From contig JAKSZU010000012.1 in NCBI GenBank assembly GCA_026018925.1, positions 47,544,858 through 47,608,857 on the forward strand: a stretch of DNA of 64,000 nt. The letters run 5' to 3'. Shown here piece after piece: positions 33,290 through 45,199 of this stretch; position 1 is the stretch's first letter, and every line of letters begins with the position of its first letter. The DNA is from Tupaia tana (Eukaryota > Chordata > Mammalia > Scandentia > Tupaiidae). Below the pieces are notes generated by a model. The model worked only from the letters and a program-made list of their open reading frames with translations, did not search any database and was not told where the DNA came from. The position numbers were made by a program, and so were the translations under genes.

Positions 33290-35070
33290 CAGATAAAAGT
33301 AATCTCAGGATTTCTTAAAAGCAGGAGAGTAAGTCAGATTTGATGGTTGAGAAGGACCTGAGACATCACTATTTAGTTGAATATGGAAAGGATCACATGA
33401 GAAAAAATGCAGATGGCTTCCAGGAGGAGAATGAGCTCCAAACTGAAAGTCAGCAAGGAAATGGGGACCTTAGTTCTACAGATGGAAATATTAATAACTG
33501 AATTCTTTTAGTAATGAATGATCTTTATTAGAACTGCAGCTATGGCTAGTACTTTGATTTTAGCCAAATGATATCCTTAAGAAATCTAACCAGGCAATCC
33601 CGGACTTCAACAGACACTGAAAGATAATAGATGTATTATTTTCAGCAGCTACATTTGTGTTATTACACAACAATAAATAACCAACACAAAGGGATAAAGG
33701 TAGATTTTTTTTTATCATTTTGAGCACGACTTTAAGTCTGGTGTTTTAATTATAGCATAAGTCAACTTCTGCACAGTTGACTTGATATCATAAATGTTCC
33801 TTTCTCTCTTAGGTTAGGTTACAGTCTAGTTGAATATTCAGAAATGTATTTAATCTTTGCAGTGGCCTATGGATCAGCCTCCATTTTCTAGGCATCAGCA
33901 TTGTCTGAGTCATGGACTCTCTACATCTGGCCAGTGGATGAGGGGAAACACATTGTGAGAATAATGTAGGTGATTTCAGGGGCTGGGTGTAAGTTAGTAG
34001 CATCTGAAAATCAACAACGTTCCTTATTTTACCAAAAACAAGCCTGATAGATTCTAGGAAAAACACATTTATAAGTCATTTTTAAATTTAAATAAAACAT
34101 AAATCATAATTGTTCTGGCTCCCCATAGTCCTTTGTGTCTTGTCTTATAAAGAGGTATATATTTACATTCTCTTACTGGCTCCTGAATACACTTTATTTT
34201 GTCAACTATAGACCCAAATTCATTGAAAGGATAATTGTAGGTATCTCAAAATGGAATTTAAGAGGGGAGTGTAGAAAGCCTTTGAAAAACAGAGGGAAAA
34301 GAGGGATTTCTGTTGATTGGAAAGGTGACTATGGGTTCTAAGGCACTGGGATTTTCTGACTTTTTTCCTGGCATCTTCCTCAATGGGATAGAAAGACCTG
34401 GAAGGGGATAGTTTTTTGCACGCTTCCTTCCTTATATTTTTATATCTAGATCACAGACACTAGATTCTTGCAATTTTGGGAAAATCCCCATATTCCAAGG
34501 GTAGTATGAAAGCAACAAGTTCATGGAACATACAGGGTCAGTTTGAGCTGAGACAAATAATGTCTCAGAAGTAAATGTTGTAATCATTGATGGAAAGAAT
34601 TACCTACCCAATAATTTGGCACTATATAAGACTCCAGGACTCTGGAACATATGCACATACATGTGTATGTGTGTGTATGTGGTAGACACAGGATTCATTA
34701 AACATGAGTGACTATCTAGGTTGGATTCTCAAATAATTTGATTAAAATTATGAATATTTATTTCTCAAACACCTGAGTCTATAGACTAAAAGTTAAACCA
34801 ATTATACAAGCACCATAGACACGTACTATTTTAGCTGAAGCATAAAGTAGAAATTATCAGTATTGTATAGACTAAGTTGAATATAAGGTGGTGTTCATTC
34901 AGGAGGCTAACTCAGGTAGGGACCTTACCAAGATCAGAAATCTTGGAAGCCTAGGAAGCTAATCCTTACTACAAAGGCAAAGGAAACACAGGGTATATAG
35001 CCAGTCACTACAGCTCTAGACCTCATTAATCTACTACACATGACTTCTCCATTCATCCAAGCTCCCATTT
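33290..35070. other. Intergenic DNA, nothing recognised
   Basis: No exon or clear repeat between the MaLR LTR and the SINE at 35074. 32175-32315 to its left has an L2/MIR-like stretch (TTTTACAGGTGAGGAAACGG). Confidence 0.4.
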
Positions 35071-35073
35071 ATC

Positions 35074-35125
35074 CTTCCTTCCTTCCTTCCTTCCTTCCTT
35101 CCTTCCTTCCTTCCTTCCTTCCTTC

Positions 35126-35160
<35 letters not shown>

Positions 35161-35430
35161 TTTTTTTTTTGGAGAGGTTTTTGCTATAGGGTGCGTGCGA
35201 TCACCAGACAGACAGAGAGAGACAGAGAGACAGAGAGACAGAAAGTGAGAAATCACCCCCCAGGGGGGATGGCCACGCCACAATCCCTTCTCCTCCATTC
35301 TCCTCTCGGGATCTTGGGCACACACACACATGTGCCCGGCATGAGTTTTAAGCAACCGGATCTGGGACGTGAACCACGGTTGGCTACATGGGAGTCCAGC
35401 GACATAGTCATTACGCTAACTGCTGGTCCC
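35074..35430 (-). mobile_element. tRNA-derived SINE, long form, with (TTCC)n(TTTC)n tail array
   Basis: (TTCC)n at 35074-35127 and (TTTC)n to 35160 lie at the poly-T end. It ends TAACTGCTGGTCCC. Target-site duplication CCATTTATCCTT flanks array plus SINE, so the microsatellite grew from the SINE tail. Confidence 0.93.
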
Positions 35431-35596
35431 CCATTTATCCTTTTTGAATGCTACAAGCAAATCTTTGTGCTAAATTCTGTAGAAGACACAAATATGGTGC
35501 AGTCTGGATTATTCACAAGAAGGTGAGAGAACAAGAGCGCATGTAGTTTTGAAAAAGAAGTGAGTTGGGGAGAAATACCTGGAAATATGTATCTTA

Positions 35597-35822
35597 GGTT
35601 TTTTTAAAAAAAAAGGTTTCTTTGCCATATGGTGTGTACACTCAATGGAGTGAGACAGAGAAAGACAAAGAGAAAGTGAGAAATCATCCCCCAGGGGTTG
35701 GCCATTGGGCATGCATGCATATACACCTGTTGGGAGGTAGTGATTTTCAAGCTTCCAGGTCCAGGACTTGAACTGCAGTCAGCCATGTGGGAGTCCAGCA
35801 CCTTAACCATCCCACCTGCTAT
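35597..35822 (-). mobile_element. tRNA-derived SINE, long form, internal deletion
   Basis: TTTCTTTGCCATATGGTGTG, CAGGTCCAGGACTTGAACTG, ending CCACCTGCTATTCC. Confidence 0.83.
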
Positions 35823-36400
35823 TCCTCTTCACCGTTTTAGAATTTTTAAAACAGGTAAAGCAAACACAGGAGTCAATAGGGGTGACAGAAATTATGGAAA
35901 GAAGGGATGGTTAATGTCTCCAAATGTACCAGAGAGATAGGAAAAAAAATGAGAAAAGGTGATTAGGCTTGGAAGATGAAAGATAACTGTGGGTTTTTGA
36001 TAATATAATTTTTTGACCTCAGGAAATGATAGAATTATATACAATAAGGGTTGAGAAATTAGAAACAGTGAGTTCAGATTTATGAAGTCTAGAACTTCAG
36101 CTGATACATGACAGTGTGTTGTGATTCCTATTATGATGGCAGCATTTCTGCCCTGCTCTGACTCACTTTTCTGTTTCTAGGAGTGTTTTATTCTCTCATC
36201 CATCCCACCCCAGCAACATCTATATTCATTTTCACATTCTACTTCATTAATAATTGAACAAACTTAGTGTATATATCCTCAACATAGATTTGGGGAGGGA
36301 GAGTAAGTGGGAGGATTAGAAAGCAAAACAGGAGAATGTGGGGGTGATTTTTATTTCTTGCCAACTCTTGATTCTTGAGCCCTTAGAAAGCCTGCATATA

Positions 36401-36406
36401 TTTATT
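36401..36406 (-). promoter_or_regulatory. MS4A14: Candidate MS4A14 polyadenylation signal
   Basis: AATAAA on the minus strand, about 240 bases after the MS4A14 stop codon. A second AATAAA lies at 36350-36355. Which one is used cannot be told from sequence. Confidence 0.5.
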
Positions 36407-36644
36407 CCCAGATGACTTTTGGACTCCTGTAATGCATAACAGAGGGGCAAAAATGGTCCCATAGAAAAGTAGGTCCATTAAATATTAAGTTGTAAAATGA
36501 ATTGGTGATCAGACATTAAACACTAATTTTGATGATATAGGTAGCAATCACAGTTGAGAACATAGGTTGGAGGGGACCGTATTGTATTTACTTAATTTGG
36601 TTCCATTCTTGGGGGCAGTGTGGTATTTCGGTAGATTCTTCATG

Positions 36645-38417
36645 CTAGTTGGAGTCTTCAGATTGCTGTTGATCTTTTGGACAATATGAAGTAGAAGTTA
36701 AATTCAGATCTTCTTCATATAAATTTGAGCAAACTGAAGTGTTTTGTTGCACATCTTGCTCTGAATCCCTACTGGGCAAATAGGTTAAACATGTATTTGT
36801 CACCATACTTTGGGAAGAAGATTGAAAATTTGGGTTTATATCTTCTGATGGCCATTCCGTTGGTTTTTGGTCTGTACATTTAATGTCCCCTGGTTTTATG
36901 TCTTTTGTTTGCATTACATCTTCCTGTTTAACTGTTGGTTGAAAGTCTTGATTTTTCCAGGCTTGAGGGTCACAGATTAGAGAATGGTGCATTTCAAACT
37001 GCCATTCTTGTTCCCTCCAATTTTTATTTCTCCAGTCTTGATCTCTCCAATCTTGAGATTGCTTGCCAAAAGATTGCCAGTTTTGGCACATCAAATCTGA
37101 AGATGGCTTTACTGGGGACTGCCTTTCTTGTTGTTGCTGGATTTGGGATTTCCAGTCTTGGCATAACTGCTTTGGAGGTTCCTCCACTTGAGTTTTCTCT
37201 CTTTCAATTTGCCAATTTTGGCATTGTTCCTTTGGGGATTTTTCCTCTTCCACTGATTGACCTTGGATTTGTTTATTTAGGGATTGCTCTTCACCATCCT
37301 GCTGATCTTTATCTTGTTCATCTTTAGATTGTTCCCTTGAGGATTTCTCCTCTTTGACCTGCTTATCTTCAGGTTGCTGATCTGGGAATTGCTCAGGGGT
37401 TTGAATATATTGGGCTTGTTTATCTATGGAGTGCCTCTTTGGATATAGCCAGTATTTGATTTGCTGGTCTAGGGATCTCCGTTTTGGAGATTGTTTGCCT
37501 TTACTTTGCAGGTCTAAGGAATGTCTTCTTGTAGATTTCCCATCTTTGCTTTTCTTGTCCAAAGAAAGCCGTCTGGAGGATTTTCTTCCATGAAGTTCCT
37601 CTTCAGATTTCCATTCTTGAGTCAGTTCCATGACTTCTGATCGAATGTCTTGATATTCTACATGTAAAAATTGCTGGTCTTGAGCATAGGACGGCATAGC
37701 TTGGTAAGACATGTCTTGAAATGTTGTGTCTTGGGATGGCATACCTTGAGAGAGCATGTGTAGGGATTGTATATTTTGGGATGGCATGTCCTGGGATAGT
37801 CCATCCTGGGATAGTTTGTCTCTAGAGGGCAAGTCTTCAGGTGTCATGTCATGAGATAACATGGCTTGTTCTGACAGGTCTTGTACTGGTAGAGCTTGGG
37901 ATGGAAGCTCTTCAGGTGGTAAAGCTTGAAGTTTTAGTGTGTGGACTGGGAAAGCTTGGTTCCTAAGCAATTGGGTTTGTATTTTGCTAGGTTGTACCAA
38001 AGCATATAGTAGGTCTTCATCTTTCAGTTGTTCAGTTTTAGAGTCTTGCTGAATGGGTGCAATATTTTCCCAAGGTCTTTTCTCTAATGTGGAAGACAAA
38101 GGTTTAATTTCAGTCTCTTCTTCTGAAAATTCAAAAGGTGGAGGGATTCTTTTCTGTTGTTCATTTGGTGCAGATGCAGAAAGTGTGTGGTCATTATCCC
38201 TACATCTATTACATAGCTGTGATCTGGGTTGGGAGTCTAAAGGACTTCTTGAGATTCTTAATTTGAAGAAAGCATAGCCTCCAAAGAAAACGGTCTGTGT
38301 GTTTATTCTGTTATCACTGGAACACTCTTCTTGAAGTTCAAATTGTAGCAAAGAATGTTCTTGTGAGGCAGGTTGTTCATTATTTTGAGTAACATCTGAA
38401 GGCAAGAAAAACACAAC
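36645..38417 (-). CDS. MS4A14: MS4A14 last exon: membrane segment 4 and long repetitive tail
   Basis: Acceptor TTTTACAG, then an open frame of 590 codons (residues 158-747) ending in TGA/TAA-type termination at the lower coordinate. It begins [11 protein letters not shown], as in human. Layout by residue: end of segment 4 to about 166; acidic/proline part to about 320; degenerate S-Q-D/M-P-S-Q repeats at about 321-403; four roughly 15-residue basic repeats carrying RRLSLD, RRHSLD, RRSLD and RHSID at about 436-493; a Gln/Glu/Lys-rich stretch to about 590; a tryptophan pentad run ([18 protein letters not shown]) at about 612-629; and an acidic Ser/Gln end. No known enzymatic domain is visible. 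The tail is probably disordered (inference). The opposite-strand frame at 36935-37327 is a shadow of these repeats. Confidence 0.95.
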   Translation of the reverse strand, partial: VVFFLPSDVTQNNEQPASQEHSLLQFELQEECSSDNRINTQTVFFGGYAFFKLRISRSPLDSQPRSQLCNRCRDNDHTLSASAPNEQQKRIPPPFEFSEEETEIKPLSSTLEKRPWENIAPIQQDSKTEQLKDEDLLYALVQPSKIQTQLLRNQAFPVHTLKLQALPPEELPSQALPVQDLSEQAMLSHDMTPEDLPSRDKLSQDGLSQDMPSQNIQSLHMLSQGMPSQDTTFQDMSYQAMPSYAQDQQFLHVEYQDIRSEVMELTQEWKSEEELHGRKSSRRLSLDKKSKDGKSTRRHSLDLQSKGKQSPKRRSLDQQIKYWLYPKRHSIDKQAQYIQTPEQFPDQQPEDKQVKEEKSSREQSKDEQDKDQQDGEEQSLNKQIQGQSVEEEKSPKEQCQNWQIEREKTQVEEPPKQLCQDWKSQIQQQQERQSPVKPSSDLMCQNWQSFGKQSQDWRDQDWRNKNWREQEWQFEMHHSLICDPQAWKNQDFQPTVKQEDVMQTKDIKPGDIKCTDQKPTEWPSEDINPNFQSSSQSMVTNTCLTYLPSRDSEQDVQQNTSVCSNLYEEDLNLTSTSYCPKDQQQSEDSN

Positions 38418-40538
38418 CTGTAAAACAAATAGGGGGACATTAATATAACAGAATCAACTTGATGTTATTTTTTTTTTGTTCTTAAATTATGTTTTATCTC
38501 TCACTTAAGACAATAAATAGAAAATAACATCTACATGAAGAGTTAGAAAACAAATATCAGTCATTTTGCCATCAAATCATTGGTATTATTTTTGACAAAT
38601 CATCACTCCTTGTTATCTCGAATACTAAACAAAGGAATTTGATTAAGATTTCCTCAAATATTCTTCCCATGCTTACTATTATAAAGTTTCTAAGGCATTT
38701 AGAATTTTCAAGTCAATATTTATATATTCATTTTAAATATATGATTTATTGATCACTTAAATGAAATAAATACTGGGAATCAAAGATAATTAAATTTGAG
38801 TGTTGCTCTTAAGATATTCACAATTTTAGGTAGATTAACATATGAATGAATAACAATAGTACAATTCAGGAACTGTTATTATAGAAAGAGGTACTAAGTG
38901 CTTTATGAGAACATACAAGATGACCCATTTCTGAGACAGGTAGGAATTGCTCCACAGCAGAGGTGATTGATCAATGTCTTGATGAATGAGTGGAAATTTC
39001 TCAGGCATAAAAGGTAAGATTAAATAAAACAGAAGCAAAATCCAGGTAGAGGAAATGATGGAAACAGTGGGTACAAAACATAAAGTTGGGCTATAGCTTG
39101 GTGTGATGGCAGATGGTAAGCAGTTAGATAATATGCTAGGCTAGGAAATTTGGATTTTACAGACAAGAGAGATTCATTGGGAGTTACTTTTTTTTTTTGA
39201 GATAGGGCGCGTTTTTGCTAATAGGACATGTGCGCTCGCCAGACAGACAGAGACAGAGAGACAGAAAGCAAGAAATCACTTCCCGGGTGGATGACCATGC
39301 CGTAATTCCTTCTCCTCCATTCTCCTCTTGGAATCTTGGGCACGCACGCACATGTGCCCAGTGTGAGTTTTAAGCCACTGGGTCCGGGACTCGGACCGGG
39401 GTCGACTACATGGGAGTCCAGCCACATAGCCATTACACTAACTGCTGGTCCCGGGAGTTTTTAAAATGGTTAAGTGCCAGCATCTTATACAGGCTTTAGT
39501 TAATGCTTCCCATTCTTTCTATGATTATTTTTAGAGAGTAGTCATTACTGTTGGATTTTAGCAATTTGTGTCCTTCTGAAGTCATTTGCAGAGTCAGAAT
39601 ACACTACTTCTTCCATTTGTTGAAGAGACTAGAACCAATTCATTATTTTGAAACATAACTGGATGCATGAATTAGACTTAGTTGGGTAATGGCAGGCCTA
39701 AACTGAGAATCTACACATACTCTTACATTATCATTGTGGGGTTCTTTACCCTCCTAATCTGTTTTCTATACCTATATCTTATCCTCATTGGAGGACTCTT
39801 TATGTGAGGACAAATGGCATTTTGGGAGAGACTTTGGTATTTTACTCATCACCAAATATTTGTTTCATTTTAGTTATAATTTATTCATTATTTAAAATAA
39901 AGGCATGATTTATAGTTGCTGTGCTTATTCAAGGTTTTAAGTGCTCTGATTTTAAATTTCCTTATCCTTAATGATAACGAAATGAGATTACCAGTTGGTA
40001 GGTAAAGTTACAAAGTCAACTCAAGTAATTGTTATAACATCCCTAAGAGGTTATTATTCTTGTTTTACAACTAAGGAAACAGGTTCAGAAATGTTAGGTA
40101 ATTATAGAGATGAGCACATGTGAATTGAGTCTAATATCAATCAATTTCAACGGTTAGCATGATAGTGACTACCCATCTTCCAAACCAAGCCCTGTAAGAG
40201 GCAGCAGCTGGTGGATGGCAGCCCATGTTTCTGCTGTGGCTTTCCAGAATGAGCAATAAGGACTTTGTCCTCCAATATTAAGTTTCTGTATTCTGATCAC
40301 CTATTGCTACTTCTGATCACTAAGGTGCAAGAACATAGATTATAATGCTGTTGTTTCAACTCTTACTGGTTGAAATAGTTTCTAGAAGAAGTGATCCCAA
40401 TTGATATATATACATATATCAATTGGGATGTATATATATATATATATATATGTGTATATATATATATATATTTATACACATACATACACACACACACATA
40501 TATATACACACACACAAATATATATATACAAAAAATAT

Positions 40539-40574
<36 letters not shown>

Positions 40575-43500
40575 GACAACTGAGTATGTGGGTGAATGTA
40601 AAAGGGTATCTATAGATACCCAGAGAAAGATGCAAGCTCAGATAAGACCTGAAAAGACCTTAAACTTTCAATTTGGGCTGATCCCTAGTACATAGATACT
40701 CTAAAATGAACAAAAAACAAAAATGAAAAAAAAAGAAAGTCTTAGAGGATGGGGGAGAATTTGCTTTCTTGATTCAATACATTATAAAGTCCAAATATCC
40801 AGTTTTTAACAAAATAAAATTATGAGATATACAAAGATGGTAAATTTGTGTTCTGGTGGTTAAGGCAGCTGGATCTTTTATGGCTCATCATGTGGTTTGA
40901 GGTCCAGATCCAGCAGCTTGAGAAACAAGCCAGGTGTGTATATACACATGCCCAGAATCCTGAAAGGGAGAAATGGAGGAGAAGGGATTGTGGCATGACC
41001 ATGTCCTATGGGAGGTGCTTCCTCACTTTCCTGCTCCTCCTCTCCAGCAAGTGCATGAACACTCAGGAAAATTTTGAAAAAGAAAAAAAAAAAAGATATG
41101 CAAAGAAACAGATACGTATGGCCCATTCAATGAAACATACTAAATGGACAGCAATTATACCTAAGAATGCCCAGACTTTTAATTTACTACAAAAACAAAC
41201 ACAAAACATCAAAAATGTTTAAAAAGCTAAAGGAGGGACTGGCAGATGGTGTAATGGTTACATTACTGGACTCACATGTAGTTGACCACGGTTCGAGTCC
41301 CAGACCCAGCAGCGTGAAACTCACTCTGGGCATGTGTGCATGCCCAAGATCCTGAGAGGAGAATGGAGGAGAAGGGATCACAGCATGGCCATTCCCCTTG
41401 GGGGTTGATTTCTCACTGCTTGTCTCTCTGTCTCTCCAGCTAATGCATATACCTAATAGCAAAAACTCTCTTAAAAAAACAGCTAAAGAAAGCCACAGAT
41501 AAATAGAAGGATATAATGTACAAGAAAATGAGGAGATAAATAAAAGGATATAAATTAAAAAGAAACTTGGAGTTGAGAAGTATAAGAAATAAAAAGTACA
41601 CTAGAGAGTTTCAAAAGAAGATTTGAGCAGGCATAAGAAGGAATCAGCAGAACCAGCTCATGTAGTAATGGTTACGTCACTGGACTCCTACATAGTCGAC
41701 CACAGAGTTCCAAACCTGGCAGCTTAAAACTCGCTCTGGGCACATGTCGTGCATGGCCAAAATCCTGAGAAGAGAATGGAGGAAAAGCAATGGTAGCATG
41801 GCCATGCCCCTGGGGATGTGATTTCTGGCTTTCTGTCTCTCTGGCAAGCACACATATTCAATAGCAAAAACCTCTCTAAAAAATAAGCACTTTTTTTTTT
41901 TTTTAAAGGACTTACCAAACTTAAAGATAGGACAATTGAAATGGTCAGGTCTGAGGAAAGAAAGAGCATAGACTAAGTGAACAGACTCTAGGTGACCTCT
42001 GGAACACCATCAAATAGACTAACATATACATCGTGAGAATCCCAGAAAGAAGAGGGAGATAGAGACAAAACTATTTGAAGAAATAAGAGCTGAACCTTTA
42101 CAAATCTGTTGAAATACTTGAGTTTACATTTCCAAGATGCTTGAAGAATTTCAAGTAGAAAAATTCGGAGTACACACACTAAGAAACATTACAGTCAAAT
42201 CTGTTAAAAAGCAAAAGATTTCAAGGAATCTTGAAAGTAGCAGAAAAGAAGTAAATTATCATATGCAAAGGATACTGTATAACATTATCAGTGAATTTCT
42301 CATCAGAAACCTTGGAAGCTAGCTGGTAGTGATGTATTCAAAACACTGATAACTAGATATGAAAAAGGAAATAAAAAGGGAATTAAATCATTTCACTACA
42401 AAAAAATTAAACACAAAAGAAGGAGTAATGGTGGAAAGAATGATAAAATAAATAAATAAATAAATAAACAAACAAACAAACAAACTGGAGCTGATAGCAG
42501 TGCAGCAGTAAACTCCATTGATCTATGGGGCTGACGCACATAGAAAGTTTCTGGGCTCTTGTCCAGAGATCTCCCTGAGGTACACTGGGCACTAGCATCC
42601 CCACAATCTGTTGGCAGATAAAATTCAAGGTTATTGCAGCATCAAGACCCTATTTGAAATGCTATCTCTCCGTCTCTCTCTCTCTGTTTCTGAATCGTGG
42701 GAGAAATAAATTCAAATTCTTTTTAAAAACTGTAAGGCATATAGAAAAAATAGCAAAATGACAGAAGTTGGTTCCTCTTTATCGGTATTTAAGGGTACAT
42801 CTACTAAAATCTCCAATCAAAACAAAAAGATTAGCTTAATTTTTTTTTTTTTTTTTTAGAGGTTTTTGCTATAAGGCTCGTGTACTCGCTGGAGAGACAG
42901 AGAGACAGAAAGCAAGAAATCACCCCCCAGGGAGGATGGCCACGCCACAATCCCTTCCCCTCCATTCTCCTCTCGGGATCTTGGGCACACACATACACAC
43001 ACATGCCCAGCATGAGTTTAAGCCACCGGGTCCAGGACTCACACAGCGGTCGATTACATGGGAGTCCAATGACATAGCCATTACACTAACTGCTGGCCTC
43101 CCAATTTTTTTTTTAAATCATGTTCCAATTATATCCTAGGTACAAGAAATTTACATGAGATCCAAAGGCACAAACAGATTGAAAGGGAAATAATGAAAAG
43201 AAATATTCCTTCCAAACGTGACTAAAAGAGAGTTTTGAGGCTAGGCTAATGTTAGATAAAATAGACTTTAAATAGAGGCTGGCAGGTGGCATGGTGGTTA
43301 AGGATGCTGGACTCCCACATGGCCAACTATGGTTTGAATCCTGTGCCTGGTAGCTTGCTTTCTCACTTTTCCTCTTTCTCTCTCTGTCCCTCTCTGGTCA
43401 AAATAAATAAAATAATTCTTTAAAAAATAGACTTTAAATAATTTTAAAAAATTAAAAAGAAAGAAGGATTTTAAGCATCAATAAAAATTTCAATAGAGCA

Positions 43501-45164
43501 TGCAGATTTAACAATTATAAACATGTATATATCTAAAAACAGACTTACAAAGTGCATGAAGCAAAGCTGATAGAATTAAAAGGAGACATAGGCAGTTTTG
43601 CAATGATAAGTAAAGACTTCAATATCCCTCATTCAACAATGAATAGAATGATCAGGCAGATGATAATTAAAGGAACAGAGGACTTGAACAACACAATAAA
43701 TCGAATAAATCGAATATATATATATATATATATATATATACACTCCAATCAACAATAACAGAATGCTCCTTCTTCTGAAATGCATTTCTAGGAGCTATGT
43801 TTGACCACAAAACAAGTTTTAATATATTTAAAAATATAACAAAATGTCTTTTCTCTGGCCACAACAGGTAAAGTTAAAAATAAATCAGTAATGAAAAACA
43901 GAAATACTCACAAATATGTAGAAATTAGACAGCATACTTTTAAACAACGAATAGGTCAAAGAAGGGATTACAAAAGAAATTAGAAAATGCATTGACATAA
44001 TGGCAATAAAAACACAAAATACCAAAACTAATAAAGTGTAATGAAAGTACTGTTAAGAGAAAAATTTATACTATAAATCCTAAATTAAAAAAATAAAATC
44101 CCAACTCAATAACATAACTATATACTACAAGGAACTAGAAAAAGAAAGCAAACTAAATCCAAAGCCTGCAGAAAAACAGAAATAATACAAGTTAAAGCAG
44201 AGATAAGCAAAGTATAAAATAGAGAAAATTCATTAACTCAAATGTTGGTTCTTTGAAAAGATCAAGAAAATTGACAAATCTTTAACTAGACTAACTCTTT
44301 ACTATAAGAGAATAAATAAATAAATAAATATTACATTTTTACATAGGAAAAAAACCCCACCAAATTATCATTTCACTTGAAGTGGAAAATGCAATTGGAA
44401 AAAAATCCAACATCGTTTCATGATAAAAACTCTCATAAAACTAGAAATAGAAGAGAAAATTTTCAACTTGACAAATATTTTTAATGAAAGCCTACAGCCA
44501 ACATCATATTCAATGGTGAAAGACTAAAAGTTTTTCTCCTAAGATCAGAAAAAGATAAGAATGCTTGCTTTTATCACTGCTGTTCAACATTGTACTGGAA
44601 ATTCTAGCCAGAGTTATTAGATAAGAAAAAAAATAATAAAATTCACACAAATTAGAAAAGAAGGGCTAAACTATCTCTATTTGCAGATGACATGATTCTC
44701 TGAAAACAAAACAAAACAAACCTAAATCCATATGAAAACTACTAGCTCTAATAAAAGAATTCAACAGAATGAAAGGAACAAGATTAATTTACAAAAGTTA
44801 TTGTTTCTATACATCAGTAAAGAACAATACGCAAAGGAAATTAAGAAAGCAATTTCATTTACAATAGCATCTAAAACTTTTTCACACTTAGAAATAAATC
44901 TAAGGACCAGCAGATGGTATAATGGCTACATCACTGGACTCTCATGTAGTCAACCACAGTTCAAGTCCTGGGCCTGGTGGCTTAAACTCACAGGCGCATA
45001 TGTGTGCATGCCCACCCAAGATCCCAAGAGGAGAATGGGGGAAAAGGGATTGCAGTGTGGCCATCCCCCTGGGGGGTGATTTCTTGCTTTCTGTCTCTCT
45101 GTCTCTCTCTCTGTCTTTCTGGTGAGTGCACATACCCTATAGCAAAAACCTCTCCAATAAATAA

Positions 45165-45199
<35 letters not shown>

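Noticed and set aside
35053-35160. CRISPR-like regular repeat
   Set aside because: Simple tetranucleotide array without spacers, in a mammalian genome.
36935-37327. 130-codon open frame on the plus strand, opposite MS4A14 exon 5
   Set aside because: It mirrors the repetitive MS4A14 coding strand and has no recognisable similarity or splice context.
44680-44697. Intact reverse transcriptase because FADDMI is readable
   Set aside because: The surrounding L1 ORF2 is full of frame breaks and insertions. Only the motif survives.
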